A stretch of DNA of 64,000 bases, from the NCBI RefSeq assembly GCF_000283155.1, contig NW_004454173.1, positions 2,502,538 through 2,566,537 on the forward strand. The letters run 5' to 3'. This document shows positions 48,960-61,101 of the stretch, one piece after another. The position numbers were made by a program, and so were the translations under genes. A model generated the notes under the pieces. That model ran no database searches. It was not told the DNA's origin and was given only the letters and a program-made list of their open reading frames with translations. Source of the DNA: Ceratotherium simum simum. Taxonomy: Eukaryota > Chordata > Mammalia > Perissodactyla > Rhinocerotidae. The number at the start of each line of letters is the position of its first letter. Position 1 is the first letter of the stretch.

Positions 48960-49610
48960 GCACATGGTGCTATTATTTTCCCGGAAAAAAAAAAAAGTCA
49001 ATAAACTGATATTACCTTTGCACCAGGGGCTGGGGCCTGGGGCTGGAGGAGGATTACACAGGGAAGACACAGCCTGCTCCATGCAACGCTGCAAACTCCT
49101 TCAGAAAGCTCCCTAAAGCACACTCTGCAATTCAAACAAAGGCTTTTGCCCTCAGCGTGACATTAAAACTTTTTGCTTTCTACTTCCTATTTGAAAAATT
49201 TGTCCTAAAAGAGCAATGTTAAATTAAAAGAGGAAGAAAATCACTATCTCTGCTTTCATTTCCATCATGACAGTACACCTCTTGTTAGCACTTCCAACAT
49301 TCACAGCTTTTTGCACTTAATAAGACAGACCTAACATTTGTAAAACTTGGCCGAAATAAGCATTAACCCAAACATTCACAGACTGACATAATGGCAGAAA
49401 CTAAGATGACTTTAGACAACCGTTCAGACCACCTGCTGGAGTAGGCAGAGCTGCTGCACAGCTTGGATACCCTCCATGAACTTATTTCATAAACTGCAAG
49501 TTTGTCAGCAGGAAAAATCCAATGTATTGCAAAGAAAGGGAATGTTTGGTTATTTTGGAGATTTTCATTTCCGTCATCCTTGGCAGAAATAAATTCTCAT
49601 GTTGCTTTTA
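48960..49610. other. Intron 1, nothing recognised
   Basis: No gene or identifiable repeat. Confidence 0.4.
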
Positions 49611-49619
49611 CGCAATTAA

Positions 49620-50095
49620 AATATAGCCAAGACAACATGGAGAGACCTTAAGGGCATTATGCTCAGTGAAATAAGACAGACAGAAAAAGATAATACCGTT
49701 TCACTTACATGCGGAATCTAAAAAGCTGAACTCGTAGAAACAGAGAGTAGAATGGTGGTTACCAAGGGATTGGGGGGGTGGGGATGGGGAAATGTTGGTC
49801 AAAGAATACAAACCTCCAGTTAGAAGAGAAATAAGTTCTGGGGGATTAATGTACAGCTTTTCAATTATAGTTAAAATACTGTATTACATACTTGAAAGTT
49901 GCTAAGAGAGTAGATCTTAAATGTTCTCACCACAAAAAAGAAATGGTGATTATGTGATGTGATGGAGGCGTCAGCTAATGCTACAGTGGTAATCGTATTG
50001 CAATATATAGTCTATCAAATCAACACGTTGTACACCTTAAACTTACACAGTGCTATATGTCAATAAAATCTCAATAAAGCTGGAAAAATATATAT
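49620..50095 (+). mobile_element. L1 3' fragment
   Basis: ACAACATGGAGAGACCTTAAGG, ATTATGCTCAGTGAAATAAG and GGTGGTTACCAAGGGATTGG mark the L1 ORF2 end. The end is CAATAAAATCTCAATAAAGC. Confidence 0.9.
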
Positions 50096-50934
50096 ATAAC
50101 CAAGGCCAGTGAAAAAAATGTACTGGCTGCCCTCAAAATAGTATTGATATGCATGTTTAATTCAGCAAATACAGTACGGTGAGCTATCCCCATCCTCTCA
50201 GCTGGTCTTGTTGTGAACACTACGTCTATTATATTTAATAAAAATAAAGCTATTTTTATTAACTAAGACTTTTTTCCTGATCGCTACAGTAATGTTGATT
50301 GTAGTTTATTTATAAGATATAGAAATACTGAAATGAGAAAATGAAAGCACATATAATTTCTCCACCCAGATGCGATTACTGAACTGGCTGTTACAGAACC
50401 ATATGCACAGTTGTTCACAAGTAGAATGGTAAAACAGAAGGAATGAATTAAAAGAGTCCAGAGACCTGAGTTCTAGTTCAAGCTTTGTGCAGACTGTGAC
50501 CTGGGCTTCAAGGCCCTCACAGGTAGGAGGATGGTTTTGGAAGAGGAGCTTAACAACTCCCAGGTTCCCAACTTGCATAGCTCTGGGGGTGTTGGAACTT
50601 AATGCCAAATTACAACAGTTACACTCCCACCCCCACTGGTCAGCTTTTGAGATGTGCATGGTGGTGGCCAGAGGCTTTCTGTACTGAGGTAGAGAAAGGC
50701 ACCTGTTTTAAACTATTCAGATTTATTCATGGATAAAACCAAAGGCTGCCAATCGTATACATTATTAACTCTCAAAGTTATCCAAGCCAAAGAACTCTCA
50801 TTCTGGTCTCAGTTTACTACTCTAAAAATTTCTGGTAGACCAAAATTAGAGCCTTAGAAGAAAAGGAACACAGCGTATTCCAGGAGTCATCAAAAAAAAA
50901 AAAAAAAAAAGACACACATTTGCCAAATTTAGTT

Positions 50935-51048
50935 GTGTTTTTTTTTTATTGATGTTTTAATAGTTTAGAACATTGTAAAATTTTTGGTTGTACACTTTTG
51001 TTTGCCCATCACCACATACATGTCTCCCTTCACCCCTTGTGCTCACCC
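50935..51048 (-). mobile_element. 114-bp L1 3' UTR insertion
   Basis: The T-run TTTTTTTTTATTGATG at the left is the reversed tail, followed by ATTGTAAAATTTTTGG and the 3' UTR. The perfect duplication CCAAATTTAGTT lies at 50923-50934 and 51049-51060. The insertion is severely 5'-truncated. Confidence 0.95.
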
Positions 51049-51380
51049 CCAAATTTAGTTTTTTAATTGGATAATTTTGTGTATCTTCACAATCCAGCTG
51101 TTAAACTGAAAATGGAATTTACGAAACAGATGGTAGTAGAAAGGTCTGGTTCACAGCAGTTCTAAATAAAGGACACGCCAATCTCATAACCTATCCATTT
51201 GCTTCAAAAGCTTTAACAGGCTCATCTCTTCTCATCCTACATTCACTTACGCCATGAGATTTCATACAGACGGATGTTGTGGACCCATCTGTAACGCGAT
51301 CTGACAGATAAGTACCAGCAGGGTGTGCAAGCGACCATGATTAGTGACAAATGATTAAGAGATAAGAGATCATCTTTTAG

Positions 51381-51535
51381 AACAGTGATTCTCAAATATG
51401 GTCAATCATAGGGAGCTTTGGAAAATATAGCTTCCCAAGCCACTCTGAGAAAGTCGGATTCACTGGGGCTGGGGGTGAACCCAGGATTATGTGTTTTAAA
51501 AACCCAAGCAATTCTAACGACTGGTCAGGCTTGTG
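51381..51535 (+). mobile_element. MER5A-like hAT relic
   Basis: ACAGTGATTCTCAAATATGG, GATTCACTGGGGCTGGG and AACCCAAGCAATTCTAACGAC follow MER5A order. Confidence 0.65.
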
Positions 51536-52052
51536 AGGGGTGAGAGAGGATGAGGGTTGAAAATGGACCCACTACTGGCCTTACTTGCAGTATAGCAAGG
51601 CTGAACAACGGGCAATATAATTACTCACCACAAACCCTCACTACAGTCACCAAGTCAGAGGGCGACAGTTCCTGGGGAACACTGTGAGCTTTGCACACCA
51701 GCTGCAGGGAAAGGAGGCTTGGAACAGAGACAGAGGTTGAGGACAGATGACAAGGAGGGGAGACAAGGGAAAGAAGCTGGAGCCAACTTTACCTAGAGCA
51801 CGCAGCAGAAGTGACCACGTGGTCCAGAGAAAAGGAAAGGAAGGAGGACCTCACATAAGAAAGTTGTACCCATATCCTAGGAAAACATCAGCCATTTAAG
51901 AAACCAGTTAGGTCCTACAGCCAACTCACTAGAAATCTGTTTCGAGGATAACACAATCAAGTTTTCATAGAAGGTCCTGTACTAGTTCCTAAGCTGGTAG
52001 CAAATGAAGCTGGCAAACAGTTAGCCATTGATGATTAAGCAGCTAGTAACTA
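51536..52052. other. Intron 1, nothing recognised
   Basis: No gene or identifiable repeat. Confidence 0.4.
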
Positions 52053-52922
52053 TGGGGGATCGGAATTGGCCACCTCAAAATATGTCTCTGCCTGAAAGAC
52101 ACTTTGGCCCCCACCCCCACTAACTGACCAAAAGAGTTTGGGATGGGAGGCCTGCCCCCGGAACAGGCCATCACCATAGACATCACTGGGTATCTGGGAC
52201 GGTCCTTGCTAAGCCCATTCTTAGTTCTGCTTACCCTTTATAAGAGACATTTAAATTTGTGGAGAAAATCTCCATCTGTAAAAGTATCTTCTTCCCTGTA
52301 CCAGGAAGAAGGGGGGTATGGCCTTACCTAGAAACTTATCAGAACGGAAAGCGAGGACTTAAATCTGCATGATAAACTTACCCATTATTAACCGTGCTGT
52401 TTAGGCAATATGCTATCTGACTCCCACTAGGTTCCTATGGATGACATCTCCCTGGAGCCTGGGTCACCGTGGTAATGGGTGTTTGAGCTATTTTTTTCAG
52501 GAACTGGAACCCTTTGTCCACTTCAGGCTGGTTGAGACCACCAACCCATCAACTGGGCCCACGAAGACATATGTCCGATAAGCGACCTTTTGACGTCAAG
52601 TGGTTGGAACTCCACTCTCAGGGCATGCTTACACCGCCATCCTGTGCACATGCGTCCTATGAAGAGGCATGAAGGCTGACTACACTTGCGCAGATCATCA
52701 ATTACCTCATCTCTCCTCACCTCCAATCATTTCAGACCACCTTGCTGCCTATCCCATAAATATCCCTGAGTCCCTATTTCGAGGAAGCGGATTTGAGATT
52801 CATTCTCCCGTTTCCACACTTGGCTGCCTTGTGATTAATAAACACTCCCTCTCTCTGCAATCTCGTCGTCTTGGTGACTGGCTTGCTGGGTGGCGGGCAA
52901 AAACGGACTTGGTGTGGTAACA
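52053..52922 (+). mobile_element. Solo LTR of a class I endogenous retrovirus
   Basis: It starts TGGGGGATCGGAATTGG and ends GGTGTGGTAACA, a TG...CA unit of 870 bp. A TATA-like CATAAATA (52755-52762) is followed about 75 bp later by AATAAA (52837-52842) and a U5-like GCAATCTCGTCGTCTTGGTG. No internal viral genes adjoin it. The flanking bases do not form a clear duplication, so it is old. The family is not named with certainty. Confidence 0.8.
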
Positions 52923-53319
52923 CAAATACATCACACTGTGACCTCAAGAAACTTAGGATCTGAGGAAATAAGAGTCCCATGTGTAAAAATATTTAGAGAA
53001 TAACTAGAAGCTAAACCACAAAAGCAATAGTTTACATAAAGGAAAGGTTATGGGCTGGGAGAAAAAATACGGCTATATTGAAGATTTGACCCAGACCTTA
53101 AAGATGGATAGGAGAAAAGGAAGAGGGAGGGTTTTCTAGAGGGGTAAGGAAGAGAGTTACCACATGAGATGAAATACACAGTGAGAAACAACAGGAGGTA
53201 GAGGGGACTGCCTGAGTGGGTCTACGCATTGGGCAGAAACCAGACTCCCTTCTATTTTAGGGCATTTTTCAAATTAAATTTTACACTCAGTTCATGTCCT
53301 CTTTCAAGCCCTGCCACAC

Positions 53320-53480
53320 TCTGCATTAGTCAAAACAATTATCATCCCCATTTTACAGATGAGGAAACTGATGCTCTATTTGGAAACACTAAGTTACCTG
53401 CTGGAGTAGAGCCAACTAATTAGTGCAGGAGCTGGATTTTGACCCCTATCCTCTGATTTCCAGACGAGCCCTGATCACCA
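53320..53480 (-). mobile_element. MIR SINE, reversed
   Basis: CATCCCCATTTTACAGATGAGGAAACTGATG is the reverse of MIR text, followed by AGTTACCTGC and GAGCTGGATTTTGA. (Only parts are quoted from the element.). Confidence 0.85.
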
Positions 53481-54109
53481 GCCACCAGAAGTCTGCCTGG
53501 CCTAGAAGGTTCTGAATTGAAGGCTGGACTGAAGGGGGAGAGCCCAGGGGCAGGAAACCCAACTCAGGAGTTGTCGCAGTTCACGGTCAGCCATGAGCGA
53601 AGTGACGAGGCCAGAAGTCAACAACAGCAAAAGAAATGAAGAGAGCAAATCTGATTTTTTTATAAGTAAAATTAGTTATAAACAAGGGAGTTGAAGGAGA
53701 GGAGAGGGTCAAGCTAATGGCCAGCCCAGAGCATCCTGATACCAGAGGCTGCGGGAGCCCAGAGCTGGGGCATGTCGGTCACAAAATACTGTTTTACCAA
53801 CTATTTATTTGGTTTATATGAGGGGAAATGCAGTAATTTAATGCTACTTTGACCTTTACTTTCTGAAATCAAACAAACAGTTTCAGGGGAAAGGAGAATC
53901 CATTAAATCTTCAAACTAATAAAAAGGTCTTTTTTAAAAAAGGAATTTCTCTATAGAAGTTTATCCTAAGAAACCAGTAAAAAATCACTTTTCAAACCAA
54001 CTAGAGTCTTTAAATCTTCCAGATTCAAATATTTTGTGTCTCTTGGTTGTGATACCACACGAAGAAAACAGCATTCCTACTAAAAATGTTTTCCCTGAAT
54101 TTAATCAAG

Positions 54110-54660
54110 TCTTTAGGCCTAACTTCCAGTTTCCAGGAATATGAGGGATAGAGAAACAAGTCAAACGAAGACAGGGAGAAAAACCATCAGACAAACCCCA
54201 AAGGTGGAGCAACCCACAGGACAACTGCCGACCTCTGATACATCAGTGCCACGGGCAGAAAAGGAGCAGCAAGAACTCTTCTAGATTAAAATCCAACAAT
54301 CAGGTGCGGATGTAGGATCTTGAGTGGGTCCTGACTTGAATTAAGTCATGAGTAAAAGACATTTGAGACAACTGGGCTGGGGAAATTTGAATATACATTA
54401 AGTATTAAATGATATTAAGGAATTAACAGTTAATTTTACTAAGAATAGGGTTTAAGTGGTCAAGAAGAAAAACACTTTCTAGGGAGACATTTCACCTCTA
54501 AATACGTATCTCTGATTTGTTCTCAGTAAAAGAACAGACCATGCCAACACGGCAAAATGTTAATTTTGAATCTAGGTAGGAAGTATATAGCTGTCCTTCA
54601 TACAATTTGTCTACTTGTGTGTTTGAAAATTTTACATAATAAAAAGTAAAAGTAAAATAA
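54110..54660 (+). mobile_element. Old L1ME-type 3' end
   Basis: GAGTAAAAGACATTTGAGACAAC, GGGGAAATTTGAATATAC and TTGAAAATTTTACATAATAAAAAG have the order of an L1ME tail. Confidence 0.7.
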
Positions 54661-55164
54661 AATGTGATGCTCCTAACAGAGAATATTAGTTTTCTTGGTA
54701 TTACTGTTCTACCAAGTGACCCAACAACTCCTCTTCTAACTGGTGTGAAGCCTTAATAACAGACTAAAACCTCAGTGCTGATATGACAAGCACTGCTTAT
54801 TCTTCTCGTGGGAGTGTCTCTAATACTCCTCCCTGAGGGGAAGTCTTTAAATAAAGGCTTTGTCCAATCAAAGGGGCTATAGGTCGGAAGACCACAGACT
54901 CAAGAGCATACAGATGAAGAACCTTTTCAAAAATCTGCATGATGAGAAAAAAAAGAGAGAGACTTGTTACCATAGAAACTATCTGCGTGGCTTGAATATT
55001 TCAAAGGAAAACAGCACCTCTAGCATGGGAAGAAGCCTGAGGCCTTTGCCAGGACATCACCTGTCAGCTGCTGGAAGTCAACAGAGTGAGCAATACAGAC
55101 AGGTGCACCCATACTACAGAGACCTCAGTGTGACAATTCAACTCCTAGTCCAACTGCCTCTCCC

Positions 55165-55262
55165 TGTAGACCAGACCCAGAATAGTCAAGTAACTTGTCT
55201 AGGGTCATAAAATAGTTAGTGGGGACCCAGTGGGGGTCCAGACTAGTTGTTTTTCCCATTAT
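55165..55262 (-). mobile_element. MIR SINE relic, reversed
   Basis: AAGTAACTTGTCTAGGGTCA and AGTTAGTGGGGACCCAG resemble reversed MIR. Confidence 0.55.
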
Positions 55263-55269
55263 ATCAGGA

Positions 55270-56400
55270 TGAGTCTTTGTTGACACACTAAAATAGGTTA
55301 AGAAACACCAAATGGACCTTGGGATTATATTAGTGAACAGACTTTCTAACACACTAAATAAGCTGAAAGATTTGCATCTCCCTCATATAAACTTCTTCAC
55401 TTGTAAAGGGCATCACCCTTAAAAAGCTGAGTTTATTGCCGTGGAGGGGGGCTGGGAAGGAAGAAAGAGATGGATATTAAAATAAAGATAAAAGCATGGG
55501 ATGAACACGGCCTGGACTGCAGCAAAGCCTGAAGGCACTAACAGCTGGAGGCTATCACCTAACTACTCCTTGCAGCTGAGAGCAATCAGAGTGGCACACC
55601 TGTAAGAAGCACTTCCATTTTGAAAGGGTGGTCAGGTAGACAAGTATGATCTGCAGCAGCTCTCCCTTAAAGTAATCTGGAGTTTGGCAAAGTCTTCACT
55701 GAGTTGACAGCCTCTCAGTTGAACTCTGGCACACAGCACCTTCATCACTGCTCATGAACGTCTTACCACAAGTGCATAAATTATACAATAGATACAATTG
55801 TATTTTAAGTTATTTTAGTGAGAAATTCCTTGTTTGGGACGTTTGTCAACGGCCTCTGTTGAACTGGACTCTGATTCCTACTTAAAACAAATAAAAGCTA
55901 ATGTGTGTACATAAAACACATCATGCCTCACACATCAAGCACTTCACTGAAGCAGCACTGGACCAACCGGACCTCAAAAAATTCAACCCAGAACTCAGCA
56001 ACAGCCAATCTCCTCACCTAAACCTGGTTGTTTTTTTACAGACCTTGAGACAGGCAACAGCTGTTGATAAATTTGGAGGTGGGGGGAGCCTCATGGTTAG
56101 CAAACAAAAACAAAACAGACAGTGAAGAAAAATGAGCAGAAGAGAGCAGCTAATAGGGCCGCAGACTGCAGAAGCACAGCCTCAGTGAGGACTTCGGCTG
56201 CGGCTCCCAGCTTCAGTGTGAGAAGGAGAGAGTAGTTCTGCCAACAGACCAAAGTGAGTCCTCTCCTTAGCAAGTTCATCAAACGACAGTTACAGTAAAT
56301 CAACTGTAAACAACAAATTACAGTCAACAAAATTTCTTTGTGTGACAACTACTTCTGGTGTCATTTGACTAACTCACCAAGAAGGACTCACTTTGGTCCA
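55270..56400. other. Intron 1; may include an unrecognised 5' LTR
   Basis: No gene. An LTR of the provirus should end near 56406 (GGGACA), just before the primer-binding-like site. An AATAAA lies at 55890-55895. I could not define the LTR start. Confidence 0.35.
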
Positions 56401-56410
56401 GGGACAAATT

Positions 56411-56428
56411 TGGCGACCTAGATGGGAA
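56411..56428 (+). promoter_or_regulatory. Primer-binding-site-like sequence, tRNA-Arg type
   Basis: TGGCGACCTAGATGGGAA begins a few bases after a CA. It shares the first 8 and several later bases with the complement of the tRNA-Arg(CCG) 3' end (TGGCGACCACGAAGGGAC from memory). Confidence 0.5.
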
Positions 56429-57700
56429 GCCCGTCCCTCAGGGCTCTATGTTCCAACCACCTGGTTTCCAGCAGACGGAGCAGTAGGGCAGTAGCTCATC
56501 CCAGGCTAACTCGTTCACACTACTAGAGGCTGAGTGGTGAGCCTCTTGGGGCAGGACTTCCTTCTTGGTGTCAGTGCTGCTGGCTTGATGTCACTTCCCC
56601 ATCGGGAGACCCAGTGGCCGCACTGAGCATTTTGCTCCGAGGATCTCTCAGTGAAAGTGACACCAACCCCATGGCACCACAAGGTTCTTTAAGTTGTCTC
56701 ACAAAGTCAGGCTGCCTGAACCTTAGGTTTAAGGCCACCCTAGCCTTGGGTTTGAGTCCCAGGATTTACTTCTTGGAGCCTGGCTTTGGGGTTTGAGTCC
56801 CTATCCAGAGGTAGCCTGGCTCAGGGGAGTTCAATTCCCCCTGGTTAAAAGAGCTGCACAACCCTGCCACTCCAGAAGAACTGATGCTCGGCTCTGGGGA
56901 ACAGGAGCAATCCCTGCTGACTAGTCACTGGGCAGTGAGAGTTTGACACCCATTTGAGCTTGTCACTGCTGGGACTTTCAAGTCTTCAGCCCCTTCTGAG
57001 GGCCCATTTGTGTTGTGAAAGTGACAAGGGGTGGGTTGAGTCCCCCAGGAGTCACTGAGTCTGTAGGTTTGTGTGGTGTCTATGACAGGAGGAGCTGAAC
57101 TCCCATGGTTGGGGTTAATTCTCTCTGAAGTTACAGAGTCTGTCTCTGAGTTTCGCCTTGCAACTGTGGTAAAAGGCTGAGTTTTGAATGTCTGTGATCT
57201 GTGGGGGTGCTGGTTGGGGACGCCTAACAGAAGCTTTGCCTTAAAGTAATAGAAACTTTATGTCGGTATCCCTCTCCATTTCCTTAACAAACCGGCTTCT
57301 AGGCCTCTCGGATCTCTTTTTGCTCCTCAATTTCTTTACCAGCGGTCCTTGGGGGGAACTTGATGCCCCCTGTTCCTCGTCCCCTCATACTTTCTGCTAT
57401 GGAATTTCCATCGACTTCTCTCCCAGATTAGATCTTCCTGGAGTCTCCTTAATCCTCCACCTTCAAGCATCGTTTTTGCTTTCGGTGGTGGAAGAAACTA
57501 GGCTCGGAACTTGGGAAGACAAAACCTATGCACAACGGCGCCAAGGTACTTGCCCTCCAAGCACTCAGTCTAATTTTTCCTTTACTGGATATTGGATCTG
57601 ACGGGTATTTGTTTTTGTTCTTGTGCTAACCTTTTTCAACAGGACCGCCCAGGAATGATGGACTTTATGTAAAATTATTGCATCTCTTTTGCCTAATTAT
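56429..57700 (+). other. Proviral leader-like region
   Basis: GC-richer text with repeated phrases (GAGTCCC, TTTGAGTCC, AGTTCAATTCCCC) as in long ERV1 leaders. An ATG frame of 113 codons (57260-57601) has Ser/Leu-rich content and no motif that I recognise. I do not call it a gene. Confidence 0.4.
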
Positions 57701-58946
57701 ATTTTAAATTATATTGTGGGAATTCTGAGATCATATAAATCCACCTTCAGGCAATGTTAATTAAACATTCTAAAGGAAATCTCAGTTTAAAATGGCCAAA
57801 ATGGTGCCATTTCTGTTTATCCAAACTGGTATATTTGCATACGCAACTGGAAAAAGTCGGCTATAAAAAATTAACAACCAACAGGAGGCATATTTTAATT
57901 TTTGAGGCTTCTAAAGAAGATCAGGAATCCGGTACTGCCTCTTTAAGAAAAAATTATTAAATAAAAACAGCAGCACCAGAGAGACCGTGCTAGGGAAACA
58001 AAACCAAATCTGCTGCTCCTCCCTCCTCTCTGCTGAGCTCTGCTACTTCAACTTCCCCAAAATTCCAAATGTAAAATTAAACAAGTGGAAAGAAGTAACC
58101 TTTTGAGATATGTTAAAACTGTAATGGCCATTTTGGAGAACCTTTGTTTCAGATAAGTCCACCTTAAAAAAGAGGATTCAAAACCTCTCACAATGGAATG
58201 CATTCTTTGATTAAAATACAGAAGCTTCTAAAAGATAAAATGAATTTAAAGCCAGCCATAAAAGAGGATCTTTACAGCAAAAAGAAAAAAAATCTTTAAC
58301 AAAATATTTAGCCATCTGAACAGGTCACAATTTGGATCCAGCATTCTTTTGAATTTTGTGCCTGAAACATGGCTGAAATTTTAAAGATCTCTGTTTGTAA
58401 CCGTTTATGTGTCTATGTATGTGTGTCCGGATGATCTAATTCCTAAAGAGAGCTCTATTTAATTGACTTAAAATAAGCATTTATATAAATTCTTTCTAAA
58501 TGTAATAAAAACTAGCCCAGATGTCCTTCAAGTTAGCACGACATAAAATGATCTTTAGTAAATAAAAACTTGTTTAAGTTTGCTGGTTTAATTAAAATAG
58601 ACGTGTTCTCAGAGTTATCAATATAGTTATCAACATGATGTAAACATACAGCCTATATAAATCAAATGAACTCATATTATCTCCGTTACAAAACTTGTCG
58701 GCAAGAATAATAACTTAGAATAATAGCTGATTTTGTCTGATGTCTCATCAAGTTTTTAGACACTCCAAATAATTATTGGAAACAGGTAAACTAAACAGAT
58801 GTGAAAAAAAGGTAAAAGTTTTTGGGAGGACTTTGTAACAATAATTATGTGTTCTGCTGTATGTACTTAAAGCAACTTAAGATTATGGCTAACTGCTTTA
58901 GTGTCACAAAGTTTTTGTGAGTAATCTAAACACGATTGTTAAAAAT
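57701..58946. other. AT-rich stretch, no gene
   Basis: Very AT-rich, with short frames only. It may be non-coding internal sequence of the provirus, as found in some ERV1 groups, but I see no direct proof. Confidence 0.35.
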
Positions 58947-58958
58947 AAATGGTTTAGT

Positions 58959-59230
58959 AAAGAAAGACAAAATCGTCCCATTTGCAACAACATGGATGGA
59001 CCTGGAGGGTATTATGTTAAGTGAAATAAGCTAGAAAAAGAAAGACAAACAGGGCATGATTTCACTCATATGTGGAAGATAACCCAACACACGCACAGAT
59101 AGAACTGTTTGGTGGTTATCAGGGGCTAGGGGGGTGGGGGGTGGGCACAAGGGGTGGAGGGATGCACTTAGATGGTGACTGATAAACAATAATGTACAAC
59201 AAAAATTTCACAATAAAAAAACAGAAAAAA
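58959..59230 (+). mobile_element. L1 3' end inserted in the provirus region
   Basis: It starts AAGAAAGACAAAATCGTCCC and ends with the A-rich tail after CACAATAAAAAAACAG. The perfect 12-bp duplication AAATGGTTTAGT is at 58947-58958 and 59231-59242. Nearly the same text as 1-208. Confidence 0.96.
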
Positions 59231-59242
59231 AAATGGTTTAGT

Positions 59243-59870
59243 TATGTGAAATAATAGTTTATGGATAAACTTTTAACAATAATTATATTTTATGACAGAT
59301 ATATTTAAAATAACTTTCAAAATCTCTTTGGTAACTTGAAACTTGAAAGTTTCACTAGGTAAAATTAAATGATAAGAAAATTCATTAAATATCTAGGTCA
59401 TTTTCAAATAGAAACAAATATTGAAACATTATTAGCAAACCCATGTCTAAGTAAGTTTATCTACTTTTGGCTTCTTATTACAGAGAAACCAAAAGATGTT
59501 TAGGTCTATTACTAAATATATCTTATGTTTTATTAAAAAAGTATACTATGAAGTAACATGTTTCTAGAAATTATAAAAAGTATTTATAAATTTGCTAAGC
59601 CACAGAATGCTAATGTAAACAACAGCTTATAATTGCTTACTTCTTAGTTTTCACTAAAAATTAAGGTCAGTAAGGGTTAAAAATTCTGATTCATATATGT
59701 AATTAAAACTACTAAGAGTTAATAAAGAAAACATCTTTGTATTTAAGGTAAATAAAATGTAAGGTTTCAGTAAAAGAGGCATAAAGACTAGAGATATTTT
59801 TTGTTTGTTTTGTTAATAAAAATAAATTTGTCCTAAAGTACTAGAAAAGAAAAAAGGAAGGAAGTCATGG
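59243..59870. other. AT-rich stretch, no gene
   Basis: Continues the AT-rich sequence left of the L1 tail. No frame longer than chance. Confidence 0.4.
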
Positions 59871-60284
59871 TGTTACCGAACCAAGTGGGCTCGCCTCCTG
59901 GTGAGTTACATAAGACCCTACAGCAGTGGAAGTTGTCTCACAAAGCAAAGTGTATTTGTAGCAAATAGAAGGCCATGAGGAATCATTTCCAAAGTCATGG
60001 CATCCCCGAACAAAGGGAAGCAGGAACTTTTATTTGGTTGGGGAATGAATATTCAAAAGGGAGAAGTGGGTAGTCGCTAGCACAGGCTCAGCTGGAGAAC
60101 ATGCTTCTGCATAATGAGGCTAAGCTCCTCCTGGAGAGATCTTTGCATTAAAAATAAGGCAAAGGTCATGGGCATAGCTCCTGTGGTGAACTTTGATCAG
60201 TTTTAGGATGGCTGGTGGTTACATCTCCCTTGAATGTCTCGCTTGGCCAGTTTCAGGATGGCTGGTGGTTACATCTCCTTAACA
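59871..60284 (-). mobile_element. Solo LTR, minus orientation
   Basis: 414 bp starting TGTTACCGAACC and ending CTCCTTAACA on the plus strand, so the minus strand also begins TGTTAAG and ends GGTAACA. A minus-strand AATAAA lies at 60029-60034 (TTTATT on plus). A 31-bp unit near the 5' end of the LTR is duplicated (60198-60228 and 60248-60278, one mismatch). No clear flanking duplication. Confidence 0.75.
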
Positions 60285-61100
60285 TACAAAGGGAAAAGAA
60301 ACAACTTGGAAAAACAGTTAATTGTTTCCAAACCCACCTTTGAGTTTTCCAAGGCACCTAGTTGGTGACAATGGGACAAATTCTAAATGTAAAAAAAGCA
60401 AGTGACAGAAGGTTTGTAGAAGTAAAACCCTGAGGAAAAGAAAGGGTTTTGTGCATGGTCAAGTTGACTAAGACTAAAATAAATTCAATTAAGTTAATGA
60501 GTTTCAATATTAAAAGTAAGTTAAAAAAATTTTTAAAGTTTGGCTTTCTCTTTCTCCTAAAAGGATAACTTTCTTAAACTTTTGGTCTACTCTTGACAAA
60601 GAGATTCCAAAAGGTTCTTCTCTTTACCTGTGAGTGAATCTACCTAAAAGAAAAAGAAATCTATGTTTTGTTAAAATAATTTCATGGGCTCCAGGAGACT
60701 GAGATCTCTCTATTAGGGTTTTCTTTTTTTAAACTGTTTCACTCTCTCTGTTCGCCTGTGACATTTTCTGTTGTCACCTTGATGAAACAGATAACTAAAC
60801 ATTATTTTCTATCTGACCAAGTATTTTAAAACCTTGTGATATTTTTGACAAATTTTCCTAAGGTTCAAATCCTAAGTAAAGTCTTTCTTTTGGGGGGTTT
60901 CCGATGGGGCCCTGAGACTTCTAAAAATAACTTGTTCTCTCTTTCTATAAAGAGGAAGATATTAAACCAGTTAGACTTACTTGGTGCATTAAATTACATG
61001 GAAAACATTATCAAATAAATGATAAACCTTCTTAAGTTATATTGTGTGGGTAAATGTTATTAATATAAGTGGTTCTTGATACCTATTTCATATCTTAAAG
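60285..61100. other. AT-rich stretch before gag relic
   Basis: An ATG frame at 60371 begins MGQ, as retroviral gag proteins do, but ends after 20 codons. No other coding sign. Confidence 0.4.
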
Positions 61101-61101
61101 T

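Noticed and set aside
55901..56348. Short frames of 74 and 83 codons near the provirus start
   Set aside because: No similarity to gag or a known leader peptide; length near chance.
57260..57601. 113-codon ATG frame in the leader-like region
   Set aside because: Ser/Leu-rich without a recognisable domain, in a region that looks like a non-coding proviral leader.
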